A stretch of DNA of 64,000 nt from DATFVA01 sp963800255 (GTDB lineage Bacteria; Bacteroidota; Ignavibacteria; Ignavibacteriales; Ignavibacteriaceae). Positions 45,416 to 54,259 of the stretch are shown one piece after another; within the stretch, counting starts at the first letter, position 1, and every line of letters starts with the position of its first letter. The notes under the pieces were generated by a model. The model did not search any database. It worked only from the letters and a program-made list of their open reading frames with translations, and was not told the origin of the DNA. The position numbers and the translations under genes were made by a program. The stretch covers positions 62,001-126,000 of the forward strand of contig CAWDAK010000024.1 in NCBI GenBank assembly GCA_963800255.1, in the 5' to 3' direction.

Positions 45416-46433
45416 ATTACTAATAAATCTGAAATCTGCCAGGGTCTTCCTTCCCGAATTTCTGACCTTTGATGCTGTTTTTATTGCTGTTCTTATTTTC
45501 AGTATTGAAAATCCCGCGGTCAAAATCTTTTTTATCATCGTTATTTTAGTGCTTAGCCTTTTTTTGCTTAACATGGTTGGAGGTAAAAGATTAAAGGAAC
45601 TGGCAGAAATAAAAGATATAATTTTTAATATAAGGAATAACCATTTTAAATCAGCTGAAGAAATACAGTTGAGTAATAATCTGGAAGGGATGCAGAATGA
45701 AATTAAAGAAATGTTTATTAAAGCCAGAAGCGATGTTGAATACCTGAAAAGACTGGAAAGAATAAGGACAGAATTTTTGGGTAATGTTTCACATGAGCTG
45801 CGTACACCTATATTTTCGATTCAGGGTTATATAGAGACTCTGCTGAACGGAGCAATTAGTGATGATAAGGTTAACAGAAACTTTCTGGCTAAAGCAAACC
45901 AGCATACAATAAATCTAAATAACTTACTGAATGACCTCATAGACATATCTATGATTGAATCAGGGGAAATGAGAATGAGTTTCAGGTATTTCTCTGTTAA
46001 TGAATACCTTGAAAGTATAATAAATGAAATGAAGCCGCTTGCAGATGAAAAGAGTCTGCGGCTGGAACTTGAACCTGTTAGGGACAGATTGCAGCTTTTT
46101 GGTGATAAAAATAAGTTAAGGCAGGTTTTCGTAAATCTCCTTACAAACGCCATCAAATACACTGAATCCGGATCCGTTACTATCTCTGTGAAGGAGGAAG
46201 AAGATTCGGGTATAATAATTATAAAGGATACCGGTATAGGTATACACGAAGAGGAAATACCCAGGATTTTTGAAAGATTCTTCAGAGTGGATAAAGCCCG
46301 TTCAAGATCAGTTGGCGGCACCGGTCTGGGTCTGGCCATAGTAAAACATATTATCGAAGCTCATGGTTCTAAGGTTGAAGTAAAAAGTGAACCTGGTAAG
46401 GGAAGTGAATTTTCCTTCAGACTAAAAAAATAG
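45405..46433 (+). CDS. phoR: Membrane sensor histidine kinase, PhoR-like
   Basis: The 342-residue kinase starts at GTG (45405). It has two membrane helices near the N-terminus (about 18-55) and a short linker in place of a large sensor domain. The H-box is FLGNVSHELRTP (H130), with N-box FVNLLTNAIKYT, G1 IKDTGIGI, F-box FERFFRVD and G2 GGTGLGLAIVKH. The lack of a clear periplasmic domain suggests it senses a membrane partner, as PhoR does with Pst/PhoU. Confidence 0.85.
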   Translation: MWNELLINLKSARVFLPEFLTFDAVFIAVLIFSIENPAVKIFFIIVILVLSLFLLNMVGGKRLKELAEIKDIIFNIRNNHFKSAEEIQLSNNLEGMQNEIKEMFIKARSDVEYLKRLERIRTEFLGNVSHELRTPIFSIQGYIETLLNGAISDDKVNRNFLAKANQHTINLNNLLNDLIDISMIESGEMRMSFRYFSVNEYLESIINEMKPLADEKSLRLELEPVRDRLQLFGDKNKLRQVFVNLLTNAIKYTESGSVTISVKEEEDSGIIIIKDTGIGIHEEEIPRIFERFFRVDKARSRSVGGTGLGLAIVKHIIEAHGSKVEVKSEPGKGSEFSFRLKK

Positions 46434-46545
46434 GAAATTCAGTCCGGATGAGCAGAAAAGTTCGAATTGGCAGACTAACTCGATTATTTTTATCAATTTT
46501 CCTCAAAATCAGCTCAGAATCGGGATATATTTCCTATTATCGGAA

Positions 46546-46576
46546 TTGACATATAAGGTTCAAATCATTAACTTTG
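46546..46576 (+). promoter_or_regulatory. Promoter of rplU-rpmA
   Basis: TTG (46546-46548), 20 bases, then a perfect TAACTTTG (46569-46576), 28 bp before the rplU ATG. A clean match to the Bacteroidota promoter consensus. Confidence 0.65.
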
Positions 46577-46604
46577 TTGTCTAAATTTTTAGAAAGGTTA
46601 CGTA

Positions 46605-46913
46605 ATGTTCGCTGTCGTTAATATCTCAGGCCAGCAGTTTAAGGTTGAGGAAAAAGGAAAATACTACGTTCCAAGGTTAAATGCAGAAACGGATTCAGAA
46701 ATAACATTCGACAAAATTCTGCTTTTTTCTGACGATAAAGATGTGAAGATTGGCGCACCGTCAGTTGAAAAGATGAAAGTGACCGCAAAAATACTTGAGC
46801 ATATTAAAGATGATAAAGTTATTGTTTTCAAGAAGAAAAGAAGAACAAATTATCAGAAGAAAAACGGACACAGACAGCATCTAACCAGAATTGAAATTAC
46901 CAGCATAGGTTAA
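46605..46913 (+). CDS. rplU: Ribosomal protein L21
   Basis: L21 binds 23S rRNA in the large subunit. The 102-residue protein starts MFAVVNISGQQFKVEEKGKY and ends with KKRRTNYQKKNGHRQHLT, the family signature. AGAAAGG lies before the ATG. It is followed 17 bp later by rpmA in the usual order; a GTPase gene (obgE), often third, is not here. Confidence 0.97.
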   Translation: MFAVVNISGQQFKVEEKGKYYVPRLNAETDSEITFDKILLFSDDKDVKIGAPSVEKMKVTAKILEHIKDDKVIVFKKKRRTNYQKKNGHRQHLTRIEITSIG

Positions 46914-46930
46914 TACAAGGAGATTTTATT

Positions 46931-47185
46931 ATGGCACATAAAAAAGGTCAAGGCTCATCCAGGAACGGAAGAGACAGTAATGCTCAAAGACTGGGAGTGA
47001 AGAGATTCGGTGGTGAACGTGTACTAGCCGGAAATATTCTGGTGAGACAAAGAGGTACAAAATTTCATCCCGGAGTTAATGTTAAAAAAGGCGGAGATGA
47101 TACACTGTTTGCTGTAGCTGATGGTATTGTTAAATTTGAGACTAAACGTGGTGATAGGCAGTTCGTAAGTATAATGACCTCGTAA
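46931..47185 (+). CDS. rpmA: Ribosomal protein L27
   Basis: L27 sits near the peptidyl-transferase centre. The 84-residue protein begins MAHKKGQGSSRNGRDSN and has QRLGVKRFGGERV and ILVRQRGTKFHPG, all typical. There is no N-terminal extension of the kind cleaved in some Firmicutes. AAGGAG precedes the ATG. A terminator follows. Confidence 0.97.
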   Translation: MAHKKGQGSSRNGRDSNAQRLGVKRFGGERVLAGNILVRQRGTKFHPGVNVKKGGDDTLFAVADGIVKFETKRGDRQFVSIMTS

Positions 47186-47201
47186 TCAATATTGGACATT
47201 A

Positions 47202-47231
47202 AAAAAACCCTCTTTATCAAGAGGGTTTTTT
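47202..47231. terminator. Bidirectional terminator between rpmA and mdh
   Basis: CCCTCTT (47208-47214), loop TATC, AAGAGGG (47219-47225), with an A-run before and six T after. It works for rpmA on the plus strand and for mdh on the minus strand. Confidence 0.92.
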
Positions 47232-47252
47232 CATTTTAAAGCTTCCCTGAAA

Positions 47253-48218
47253 TCAGAAACCTAATCTTTCCATGTCGGTAACGAGTGATTTAACAGCTGA
47301 TACAGAATTGTCAAGTAGTTTCTGTTCCTGATCATCCAGGTCGAATTCAATTATCTTTTCAACGCCATTTTCGCCTAGAACTGCTGGAACACCAACATAA
47401 TAACCCTCAACTCCGAATTCACCGTTAAGGTAAGCACACACAGGTAGAACTCTTTTTTCATCTCTCAAAATAGATTCTGCCATAGCAATTGCTGCAGCGG
47501 CAGGAGAATAAAAAGCTGAACCCGTTTTAAGCAGTTTTACAACTTCACCGCCAGCCATCTTTGTTCTCTCTACGATGGCATCCATAACTTCCTGAGCTTT
47601 TGCTTTATCATTATATTTCTTCTCAAGGAGATGCATTACCGGGATACCGTTAACATTTGCATAACGGACAATTGGAACCATTGTGTCGCCATGTCCTCCC
47701 AGAACCATTGTATTAACATCTTTTACAGACACTCCCAGTTCCCAGGCAATAAAGGTAGAGAACCTTGATGAATCCAGCACTCCTGCCTGACCAAGGACCC
47801 GATTGTGATCAAAACCTGTAACTTTTTTGAATAAGGTTACCATTGCATCCAGAGGATTGGAGATTATTATTACGATAGCTTTGGGAGCATATTTTTTGAC
47901 GTTTTCTGCAACTGTATTCATAATCTTAGCATTGGTTGTGAGCAGGTCATCTCTGCTCATCCCGGGTTTCCTAGGGAGACCGGCAGTTATGATTATAAGA
48001 TCAGAATCTTCGATATCTTTATAATCATTTGTCCCCGTTACATGTGCATCGAAACCGTCAATTCTGGCTGCTTCCCCGATATCGAGGGTTTTACCCTGGG
48101 GCATATCTTCAACTATATCGTACAGGACCACGTCTCCGAGCCTTTTCATGGCTGCAAGCTGAGCAAGTACTCCGCCAATCTGTCCGCCGCCTATTAAAGA
48201 TATTTTTGTTCTTCCCAT
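47253..48218 (-). CDS. mdh: Malate dehydrogenase (first paralogue)
   Basis: The enzyme interconverts malate and oxaloacetate with NAD. The 321-residue protein is of the LDH-like MDH type: NAD motif GGGQIGGVLAQLAA, substrate loop AGLPRKPGMSRDDLL (the arginine marks MDH rather than LDH), NPLDAM, and GGHGDTMVPI with the catalytic histidine. AGGAGG stands before the ATG. It diverges from a second paralogue with which it shares the promoter region. Confidence 0.95.
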   Translation of the reverse strand: MGRTKISLIGGGQIGGVLAQLAAMKRLGDVVLYDIVEDMPQGKTLDIGEAARIDGFDAHVTGTNDYKDIEDSDLIIITAGLPRKPGMSRDDLLTTNAKIMNTVAENVKKYAPKAIVIIISNPLDAMVTLFKKVTGFDHNRVLGQAGVLDSSRFSTFIAWELGVSVKDVNTMVLGGHGDTMVPIVRYANVNGIPVMHLLEKKYNDKAKAQEVMDAIVERTKMAGGEVVKLLKTGSAFYSPAAAAIAMAESILRDEKRVLPVCAYLNGEFGVEGYYVGVPAVLGENGVEKIIEFDLDDQEQKLLDNSVSAVKSLVTDMERLGF

Positions 48219-48280
48219 AATTATTCCTCCTGGTTTTAATGATTTTATATTTCAGGTCAAACTGAAAACTAACTAATAAA

Positions 48281-48312
48281 CAAAAATATATATGAATGCT
48301 TCCATTTGCAAA
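48281..48312 (-). promoter_or_regulatory. Promoter of mdh
   Basis: On the minus strand TTTG (48312-48309), 20 bases, then TATTTTTG (48288-48281), a full match to the Bacteroidota consensus. Its -33 box shares the palindrome TTTGCAAA (48305-48312) with the divergent promoter. Confidence 0.65.
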
Positions 48313-48336
48313 GGAAGTGCGATATTCTATATTTTG
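48305..48336 (+). promoter_or_regulatory. Promoter of the second malate dehydrogenase gene
   Basis: TTTG (48305-48308), 19 bases, then TATATTTTG (48328-48336), one base longer than the consensus -7 box. It overlaps the mdh -33 element. Confidence 0.4.
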
Positions 48337-48361
48337 GTATTTCTCATTTTTAAGGCTGATT

Positions 48362-49291
48362 ATGAAGAAAATAACGGTAGTTGGTGCAGGTAATGTGGGT
48401 GCTTCTGCAGCTTATAACCTGGCTGAAAAACAGCTGGCAGATGAAATTGTCCTGCTGGATGTGGTTGAAGGACTTCCACAGGGTAAGGCATTAGATATAA
48501 GACAGAGTTCCTCAATAGAAGGTTTTGATACTGAAGTTACAGGCACAAATAATTATAAAGATACGGCCTCTTCGGGGATAGTAATATTAACAGCAGGATT
48601 GGCCAGACAGCCGGGAATGAGCAGGGATGACCTTCTTAAGGCAAATGCGGTAATTGTCAGAGAGTCGGTAGAAAAAATAGTTGAATATTCTCCTCAGTGT
48701 GTAATTATTGTAGTATCTAATCCGCTGGATGCTATGTGTTACATTGCCTTTAGAACCAGCGGATTTGAAAGTAATCGGATAATAGGTATGGCGGGGATTC
48801 TGGATACTGCCAGATTCCGCCTTTTTCTATCGCGCGAGTTAAAGGTATCCGTAAAAGATATTTCCACTATCGTTTTAGGCGGACATGGTGATTCTATGGT
48901 TCCGCTTATTAGTCACACCAGCGTATCGGGCATACCTGTTTCCGAGCTGCTACCTTCACATAAAATTTCAGCACTCATTGATAGAACAAGGAATGGGGGA
49001 ATTGAAATAGTAAATTATCTAAAGACGGGAAGTGCCTTTTACGCTCCTTCCAGCGCTGCAGTGGAGATGGCCGAATCAATGGTTAAAAACAGACTGAGGG
49101 TTCTTCCTTGTTCTGCGTGGCTTGATGGAGAATACGGACTTCAGAATGTATTTTGCGGAGTGCCGGTAAAACTTGGCAGGAACGGCATTGAGCAGATAAT
49201 TGAAATGAAACTTGCTGATGAGGAGCTTAAAGCTCTTCGAAGTTCAGGAAAAGCAGTTGAGTCATTAATTAAAAAGTTAGGTAATATTTAA
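48362..49291 (+). CDS. Malate dehydrogenase-like protein (second paralogue)
   Basis: This 309-residue paralogue (ATG at 48362, AAGG upstream) has VVGAGNVGASAAYNLA, AGLARQPGMSRDDLL, VSNPLDAM and LGGHGDSMVPL with the catalytic histidine. The arginine in the substrate loop favours malate. The R-Q-P in place of R-K-P, and differences after the catalytic histidine, could mean altered substrate or cofactor use. It is similar to mdh along its length, so this looks like a duplication followed by divergence. Its stop overlaps the end of the RsbW-like gene by 15 bp. Confidence 0.88.
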   Translation: MKKITVVGAGNVGASAAYNLAEKQLADEIVLLDVVEGLPQGKALDIRQSSSIEGFDTEVTGTNNYKDTASSGIVILTAGLARQPGMSRDDLLKANAVIVRESVEKIVEYSPQCVIIVVSNPLDAMCYIAFRTSGFESNRIIGMAGILDTARFRLFLSRELKVSVKDISTIVLGGHGDSMVPLISHTSVSGIPVSELLPSHKISALIDRTRNGGIEIVNYLKTGSAFYAPSSAAVEMAESMVKNRLRVLPCSAWLDGEYGLQNVFCGVPVKLGRNGIEQIIEMKLADEELKALRSSGKAVESLIKKLGNI

Positions 49292-49690
49292 AACCAATAT
49301 GGTTTCAGTTCCATTTGGAGTTATATTATATCTAAGGTCGTCCATATAAACACGCATAAGATATAAACCTCTGCCCGAATCTTTAAGCAGGTTTTCCGGA
49401 TCAGTAGGATCAGGTACCTCTTCTGGCTGGAATCCGGGACCTTCATCTTTCACTATAACATATAGCTTGCCATCCTCAACTTTCGCAGTAATCTGCACCA
49501 TTTTATTCTTATCACTCCGGTTAGCGTGAATGATTGCATTAGTTGTGGCTTCAGTTATAGCAAGAAGCAGGGCAGATAATTTGTCGTCATCCAGCCCAAG
49601 ATCTTTGGAGAAATAATTAATGAATTCTTCAACCGTGATGAGATTATTTGGATCACTCTCAATTTCGAGATAGTATTTATCTTCTGCCAA
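49277..49690 (-). CDS. RsbW-like serine/threonine kinase (anti-sigma factor type)
   Basis: The 137-residue protein is a HATPase_c_2 domain: an N-terminal helix with FINYFSKDLGLDDDKL, N-box ITEATTNAIIHAN, G1 VKDEGPGFQPEEVPDP, and G2 DSGRGLYLMRVYMDDL. Members act as anti-sigma factors or as switch kinases in partner-switching systems. No anti-anti-sigma factor or sigma factor lies in the window. The gene stands apart from the upstream beta-barrel gene by 53 bp. Confidence 0.82.
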   Translation of the reverse strand: MAEDKYYLEIESDPNNLITVEEFINYFSKDLGLDDDKLSALLLAITEATTNAIIHANRSDKNKMVQITAKVEDGKLYVIVKDEGPGFQPEEVPDPTDPENLLKDSGRGLYLMRVYMDDLRYNITPNGTETILVLNIT

Positions 49691-49742
49691 GTTTATTCCT
49701 GAATTTGATTTGGTAAAATATGAAAAATTCTTTTTAATCCAA

Positions 49743-51644
49743 TTAAAAATTCCAATTTACTTCAAATGAAAGGTTAGCCTGCTGCCTGCCGATTCTATCA
49801 ACCTTAATGAACTCATACCAGCCGTATATTCTGAAATATATCGTATTTTCTGCAAGCCACAATATCTCTGTTAAAGGTCCTATGCTAAGATAATCAGAAT
49901 CTTTCATTTTATTTCTGCCATTGTAATTATAGGTCAGCAGAGAGAATATCCTGCTGCCCAGTCCAAAACTTACATTGTTATAAGATAAGACCAATTTAGG
50001 TTCAGCATAAATTTCCTGAAGAAACCGCGTAGGCTTTTCTGAAAATGCCGTCCAGTTAAGTTCACCCTGCTGCGATAGTTTAATATAACCGTAATTCCTG
50101 ATTGAAAGCTTTTTGCTCAGCCTGATGGTGCTTGAATCCGTAGCAGTAAATTGCCGAAAAGAAAAACTTCTCAGGTTAGGCACAAGATCCCTGAAATCAT
50201 ATACCGTATAATTGGCCGATACTTCGAAAGTGTTAATAGATGATATATTTCTCCCATGATAATCTCCTCCTGCAGAAAATTTGAGTATCCTGTTTATGTT
50301 ATTATTGGAACTCCTTTCAGAAAAAATATATACAACATGACTTTGAGTTCCTTCACCTATGAGAAATGCATTAAAAAAAGGTGTAAGCACCCGGATATAT
50401 TTTAACCTTATTATGGAAAGAAGTTCGTCTCTGTCATCGAAGTTCACAGGGCTCGGAGTATCATAGCGTAGTTTATTTTGATATATACTGAAGGATATTC
50501 TGTCAGAGCCTGAAAAATTCCAATCACCCTGCAGAACTACCGCGATTCTGGTAGCGTTATTATTTTTCTGATTCTCTAAATCCTGCCTCTCATTAAAGAA
50601 TAAGGAGCCAGTATTAAGGAAATTTTTTGCTATATGTTTTTCATCTCTTTCGGAATAATTTATTTTTAACCTCCCTGAGAATGAAGAAGTTATATACCTG
50701 AAATTGGATTCCAGTTCAAATTTTAATTCCTCTATCCTCGAATCAAAAACAGAACTTGACAGAACCTGGATTGGGTGATAACGGGTATTTCGGTCAATAT
50801 TTCTCCAGTCGAGCCTTCCTTTAAGATCCAGACCAAAGTTTGGCGCAAAATTATTATAAGTGAGTCCATCTTCCAGCAAATATGCTGTTTCATCTCGGCT
50901 CTGGATATTGTTTACAATATCGTATTCATTAGAAATTATAGAATCAGCCGAATAATAAAAGTCTTTTCTGTTCTGGGAGTAGCCGGAAGTTATATAATTG
51001 CTCACATTTTCATTGAATATACTACTTGCTGTCAGGTTAAAATATCTTATTAGATTTTTTCTTGGAGAAATATCCTCATTCCGGAATCTTAACCTGGATG
51101 ATAAATTAAAATTTGAAAATTCAAAATCATCAACCAACCCCTCGCCTCCGTAAATAAACCCGTTATCATTTTCACCTATCTGCCTGTTATTGGAATAACC
51201 AAAAAAAGGAGAAATATGGAATTTAGCACCGGGTGATAAATCGCTGAATATCATAACGTTGGAAACAGACGCCTGGTTTATTTCGATCTTGCGGTTATCG
51301 GACAGAATAGTGTTATTTCCCAGGAATCCAGTCTTAAAATACGGAGTTATATTATACGCGGCTGAGGCAGAAAAAAACTGTTCATCTCTGATACTCTTGT
51401 CAGCTGATTTGATAAAAGTTGAATTATAGTCTTCAGTGATATCAAAAGAATATTTTCCTAAGGTCTTATTGTAAAATAACTTAGATGACAGATAATAAGT
51501 ATTTAGCTGCTTATCAAGTTTAGTTGAAAGTAAATTCAGAGGGTTTTCGACGAGAATAAACTGAAGACTGTCAATTTCCGACTGAGCTTTGATCAACCCT
51601 GTCGTCAGCAGATGAATAAAAATGAGGACATATAATCTTTTCAA
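49743..51644 (-). CDS. Large predicted outer-membrane beta-barrel protein
   Basis: This 633-residue protein has a signal peptide (1-20, ending LIKAQ) and then repeated amphipathic strands of alternating aromatic or hydrophobic residues with asparagine-, serine- and aspartate-rich turns to the end. No TonB box, plug or known domain is seen. It resembles the large, poorly described barrels of the Bacteroidota. It might work with the adjacent lipoprotein (51731-52714), which is on the same strand 86 bp upstream. Confidence 0.55.
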   Translation of the reverse strand: MKRLYVLIFIHLLTTGLIKAQSEIDSLQFILVENPLNLLSTKLDKQLNTYYLSSKLFYNKTLGKYSFDITEDYNSTFIKSADKSIRDEQFFSASAAYNITPYFKTGFLGNNTILSDNRKIEINQASVSNVMIFSDLSPGAKFHISPFFGYSNNRQIGENDNGFIYGGEGLVDDFEFSNFNLSSRLRFRNEDISPRKNLIRYFNLTASSIFNENVSNYITSGYSQNRKDFYYSADSIISNEYDIVNNIQSRDETAYLLEDGLTYNNFAPNFGLDLKGRLDWRNIDRNTRYHPIQVLSSSVFDSRIEELKFELESNFRYITSSFSGRLKINYSERDEKHIAKNFLNTGSLFFNERQDLENQKNNNATRIAVVLQGDWNFSGSDRISFSIYQNKLRYDTPSPVNFDDRDELLSIIRLKYIRVLTPFFNAFLIGEGTQSHVVYIFSERSSNNNINRILKFSAGGDYHGRNISSINTFEVSANYTVYDFRDLVPNLRSFSFRQFTATDSSTIRLSKKLSIRNYGYIKLSQQGELNWTAFSEKPTRFLQEIYAEPKLVLSYNNVSFGLGSRIFSLLTYNYNGRNKMKDSDYLSIGPLTEILWLAENTIYFRIYGWYEFIKVDRIGRQQANLSFEVNWNF

Positions 51645-51730
51645 GGGAAGAATGTAAAATTAATCGGATGTTGTAAATTACAATCTTAAAGTATTCAGTA
51701 AAAGAACTAAGTTCAATTAAAATGTGAAAT

Positions 51731-52714
51731 TTATTCAGGCTGAAGGATGAAATTATTAAGTGAGGAAATGCTGTTAGGATTTGAATTACCTTCTGAATAT
51801 GTTACTACTCTCCAATAATAGTTTACACCGTAGTCGATATAATTCCCATCGTAATTAATACTGATAGTATCATTTATCCTGTTCGTAGTAAGCACTTTAC
51901 TCCATATCTGTCCGAAATAAGGGTTTGACTGGAGCGTTATCTCATAAGTAGACGGAACAGAAACGGCAATAAACTTAAAAATAAGTATATTAGTCATTAT
52001 TGTACCAATAGGAGTCACAGTTTCCGCGACAGGTAATATTTTATCAGAGACCTCGCTGCTGGGTGAGCTTCTGAGGTTGCCTTTATCCACCGCAACAATT
52101 TTATAAAAATAGGGTGTAAGAAGGGAAAGATTTGAGGTGTCAGAATAAACTGAACTTGTGGAAAAACCATTTATGTTTGTACTATCGGGAACAAACCCCG
52201 GGAGAGTACTCCTGAAGATATAAAACCCGGCAATATCCGTTTCAAATCCCGGATCCCAGGTTAGATATATAGATTTTTCACCAATCCAATTTCTTGCATT
52301 TACCTGGGGAAATCTGGGCGCATAAGGCTTGTATACATTTTTGGGTATAGCACTAACTATGGTGGATGCATTACTCTCTCTGTTCTCCATATCAAGTGCC
52401 GTCACACGGTAAAAATACTTTTCATTATAATCAAGAGAATCGTCCAAATAATAACTCTGGCTGGAAAATTCAATCAGATTAAAGTGGGCACTATCAGTGC
52501 TTTTATATACATTATAGCCTTTAAGATCGGCTTCAACATTTTCATGCCATACAATCTCTATCTCGCCGTCATATGCTGAATAGATTTTAACACCTATGGG
52601 TACAGCAGGAGGAAGATTATCTCCAGCAGTTCCTGTTGGTGCATTACGTTCACATCCACAAAGAAAGATTATTGGGGATAGTAAAAGGAAGAAATATTTT
52701 CTAGTTAACAGCAA
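51731..52714 (-). CDS. Fibronectin type III domain lipoprotein
   Basis: This 327-residue protein starts at TTG (52714) with AGGTGG upstream. A lipoprotein signal ends FLCGC (C21). Three fibronectin-like units follow: one with VEIVWHENVEADLKGYNVYK-like pattern (WHENVEADLKGYNVY), one with YLTWDPGFETDIAGFYIFRS, and a last ending YWRVVTYSEG. Such tandem units are typical of surface or periplasmic binding proteins. It is divergent from nuoA. Confidence 0.7.
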   Translation of the reverse strand: MLLTRKYFFLLLSPIIFLCGCERNAPTGTAGDNLPPAVPIGVKIYSAYDGEIEIVWHENVEADLKGYNVYKSTDSAHFNLIEFSSQSYYLDDSLDYNEKYFYRVTALDMENRESNASTIVSAIPKNVYKPYAPRFPQVNARNWIGEKSIYLTWDPGFETDIAGFYIFRSTLPGFVPDSTNINGFSTSSVYSDTSNLSLLTPYFYKIVAVDKGNLRSSPSSEVSDKILPVAETVTPIGTIMTNILIFKFIAVSVPSTYEITLQSNPYFGQIWSKVLTTNRINDTISINYDGNYIDYGVNYYWRVVTYSEGNSNPNSISSLNNFILQPE

Positions 52715-52821
52715 ATTCCACCTAAAAATAATTGGTAAAATAAATTCTAATTAGTTAACAATAAAGTCGTAAAACCCTCATAAACCCGGAGTGGAACACA
52801 TTTAGGGGGTTTCAGTTTAAA

Positions 52822-52852
52822 TTGACAAAATGGCTTTTTTTGGATAACTTTA
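52822..52852 (+). promoter_or_regulatory. Promoter of the nuoA-F operon
   Basis: TTG (52822-52824), 20 bases, then TAACTTTA (52845-52852), differing from the consensus only in the last base; 25 bp before the nuoA ATG. Confidence 0.55.
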
Positions 52853-52877
52853 ACATTCAAAATTCGTAAAAAATGAG

Positions 52878-53246
52878 ATGATTGAACAATATATACCTGT
52901 TTTTTTAGTTATTGGTTTCGCACTTGTCTTTGCTGTAGGAACAGCCATGTCGTCCGGCATATTTGGTCCCCAGAGACCAACGAAGGAGAAACTTTCTACG
53001 TATGAAAGTGGTATGAAACCTGTCGGAACTACCAGGGAAAGGATATCAGTTAAATACTACCTGGTTGCTATGCTTTTCATCATTTTTGATCTGGAAGTGA
53101 TTTTTGTATATCCCTGGGCTGTTGAATTCAAAAGGCTTTTCAGTGAATTTGGAATTTCTGTGTTTGTTTCGATGTTGATATTTTTGGTTGTACTTGAATT
53201 AGGATACTTATATGTATATAAGAAAGGTGGATTTAAATGGGATTAG
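52878..53246 (+). CDS. nuoA: NADH-quinone oxidoreductase subunit A
   Basis: NuoA is a small membrane subunit of complex I. The 122-residue protein has three membrane helices and the conserved YESGMKPVGTTRERISVKYY and MLFIIFDLEVIFVYPWAV with the acidic residues of helix 2. It overlaps nuoB by 10 bp. Confidence 0.95.
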   Translation: MIEQYIPVFLVIGFALVFAVGTAMSSGIFGPQRPTKEKLSTYESGMKPVGTTRERISVKYYLVAMLFIIFDLEVIFVYPWAVEFKRLFSEFGISVFVSMLIFLVVLELGYLYVYKKGGFKWD

Positions 53247-53758
53247 AAGCTAAGTTAAAAGAAGAAGGTTTTATTACCACAACAATAGATGCGCTTGCAG
53301 CATGGTCACGTGAGAGTTCTGTATGGCCTATGCCAATGGGAATTTCCTGCTGCGCAATTGAAATGATGGCCTCCGGCGATCCAAAATATGATATTGCCAG
53401 GTTTGGCTCAGAAGTTATGAGATTTACTCCCCGTCAATGTGATCTGATGATTGTAGCAGGAACAGTTACTTATAAAATGGCTCATGTTGTCAAGAAAATT
53501 TATGATCAAATGCCCGACCCCAAATGGGTAATTGCAATGGGTGCATGTACCTCATCAGGTGGAATGTACAGGTCATATAACGTTGTCCAGGGAATTGATC
53601 AGTTTCTCCCGGTGGATATTTACCTGGCAGGCTGCCCGCCACGTCCTGATAATCTTTTGAATGCTTTAATTCAAATTCAGGATAAAATCGGAAAAACCAA
53701 AGCAAGAGATTTTCAGGATAAAAAACTTCCTGAGTTAACCGTCTTACAGAATAATTAA
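53237..53758 (+). CDS. nuoB: NADH-quinone oxidoreductase subunit B
   Basis: NuoB holds cluster N2, the last iron-sulfur cluster before quinone. The 173-residue protein has ligands C38 and C39 (GISCCAIEMM), C104 (MGACTSSGG) and C133 (AGCPPRPD), in the canonical pattern. Length is normal. It follows nuoA and precedes nuoC by 3 bp. Confidence 0.97.
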   Translation: MGLEAKLKEEGFITTTIDALAAWSRESSVWPMPMGISCCAIEMMASGDPKYDIARFGSEVMRFTPRQCDLMIVAGTVTYKMAHVVKKIYDQMPDPKWVIAMGACTSSGGMYRSYNVVQGIDQFLPVDIYLAGCPPRPDNLLNALIQIQDKIGKTKARDFQDKKLPELTVLQNN

Positions 53759-53761
53759 GAT

Positions 53762-54253
53762 ATGAATCTAAAAGAATTTATTCCTCAGAAACTACAGGAA
53801 AAATTTCCGAAGGTTAAATTTGAATTTGTTGACTACCGCGGAGATTTAACTGCAAAGTTCGACAAGGAACATGTTACTTCAGTTTGTGAATTCCTTAAAG
53901 AGGATCCCGAGCTTGATTTTCGTTTATGCGAAGATGTTACAGCCGTTGACTGGGCGAAAAGAAAGAACCGGTTCACAGTTGTTTACCACATCTTTTCATT
54001 AAAGCATAATTTCAGGCTCAGGCTGAAAGCAGATGTAGATGAATCGGATTGCAGCATTGATACGGTTTCATTTATCTGGAGAACTGCAAACTGGCACGAG
54101 AGAGAAACCTATGATATGTTCGGTATAAAATTTAATAATCATCCTGACCTGCGTAGAATGTATATGCCGGAGGATTTTGAATATAATCCTTTAAGAAAAG
54201 ATTTTCCGTTGATGGGAATTCCTGGAAGTCTTCCACTACCAAAAAAAGATTAA
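53762..54253 (+). CDS. nuoC: NADH-quinone oxidoreductase subunit C
   Basis: NuoC is a peripheral-arm subunit. The 163-residue protein has FTVVYHIFSLKHNFRLRLK, the family signature TANWHERETYDMFGIKF and the ending FEYNPLRKDFPLMG. It is separate from nuoD, not fused as in E. coli. Confidence 0.95.
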   Translation: MNLKEFIPQKLQEKFPKVKFEFVDYRGDLTAKFDKEHVTSVCEFLKEDPELDFRLCEDVTAVDWAKRKNRFTVVYHIFSLKHNFRLRLKADVDESDCSIDTVSFIWRTANWHERETYDMFGIKFNNHPDLRRMYMPEDFEYNPLRKDFPLMGIPGSLPLPKKD

Positions 54254-54259
54254 GAGAAT

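Noticed and set aside
45827..46339. Minus-strand 170-codon frame inside the sensor kinase gene
   Set aside because: Antisense to conserved kinase motifs; serine- and isoleucine-rich translation of a mirror frame.
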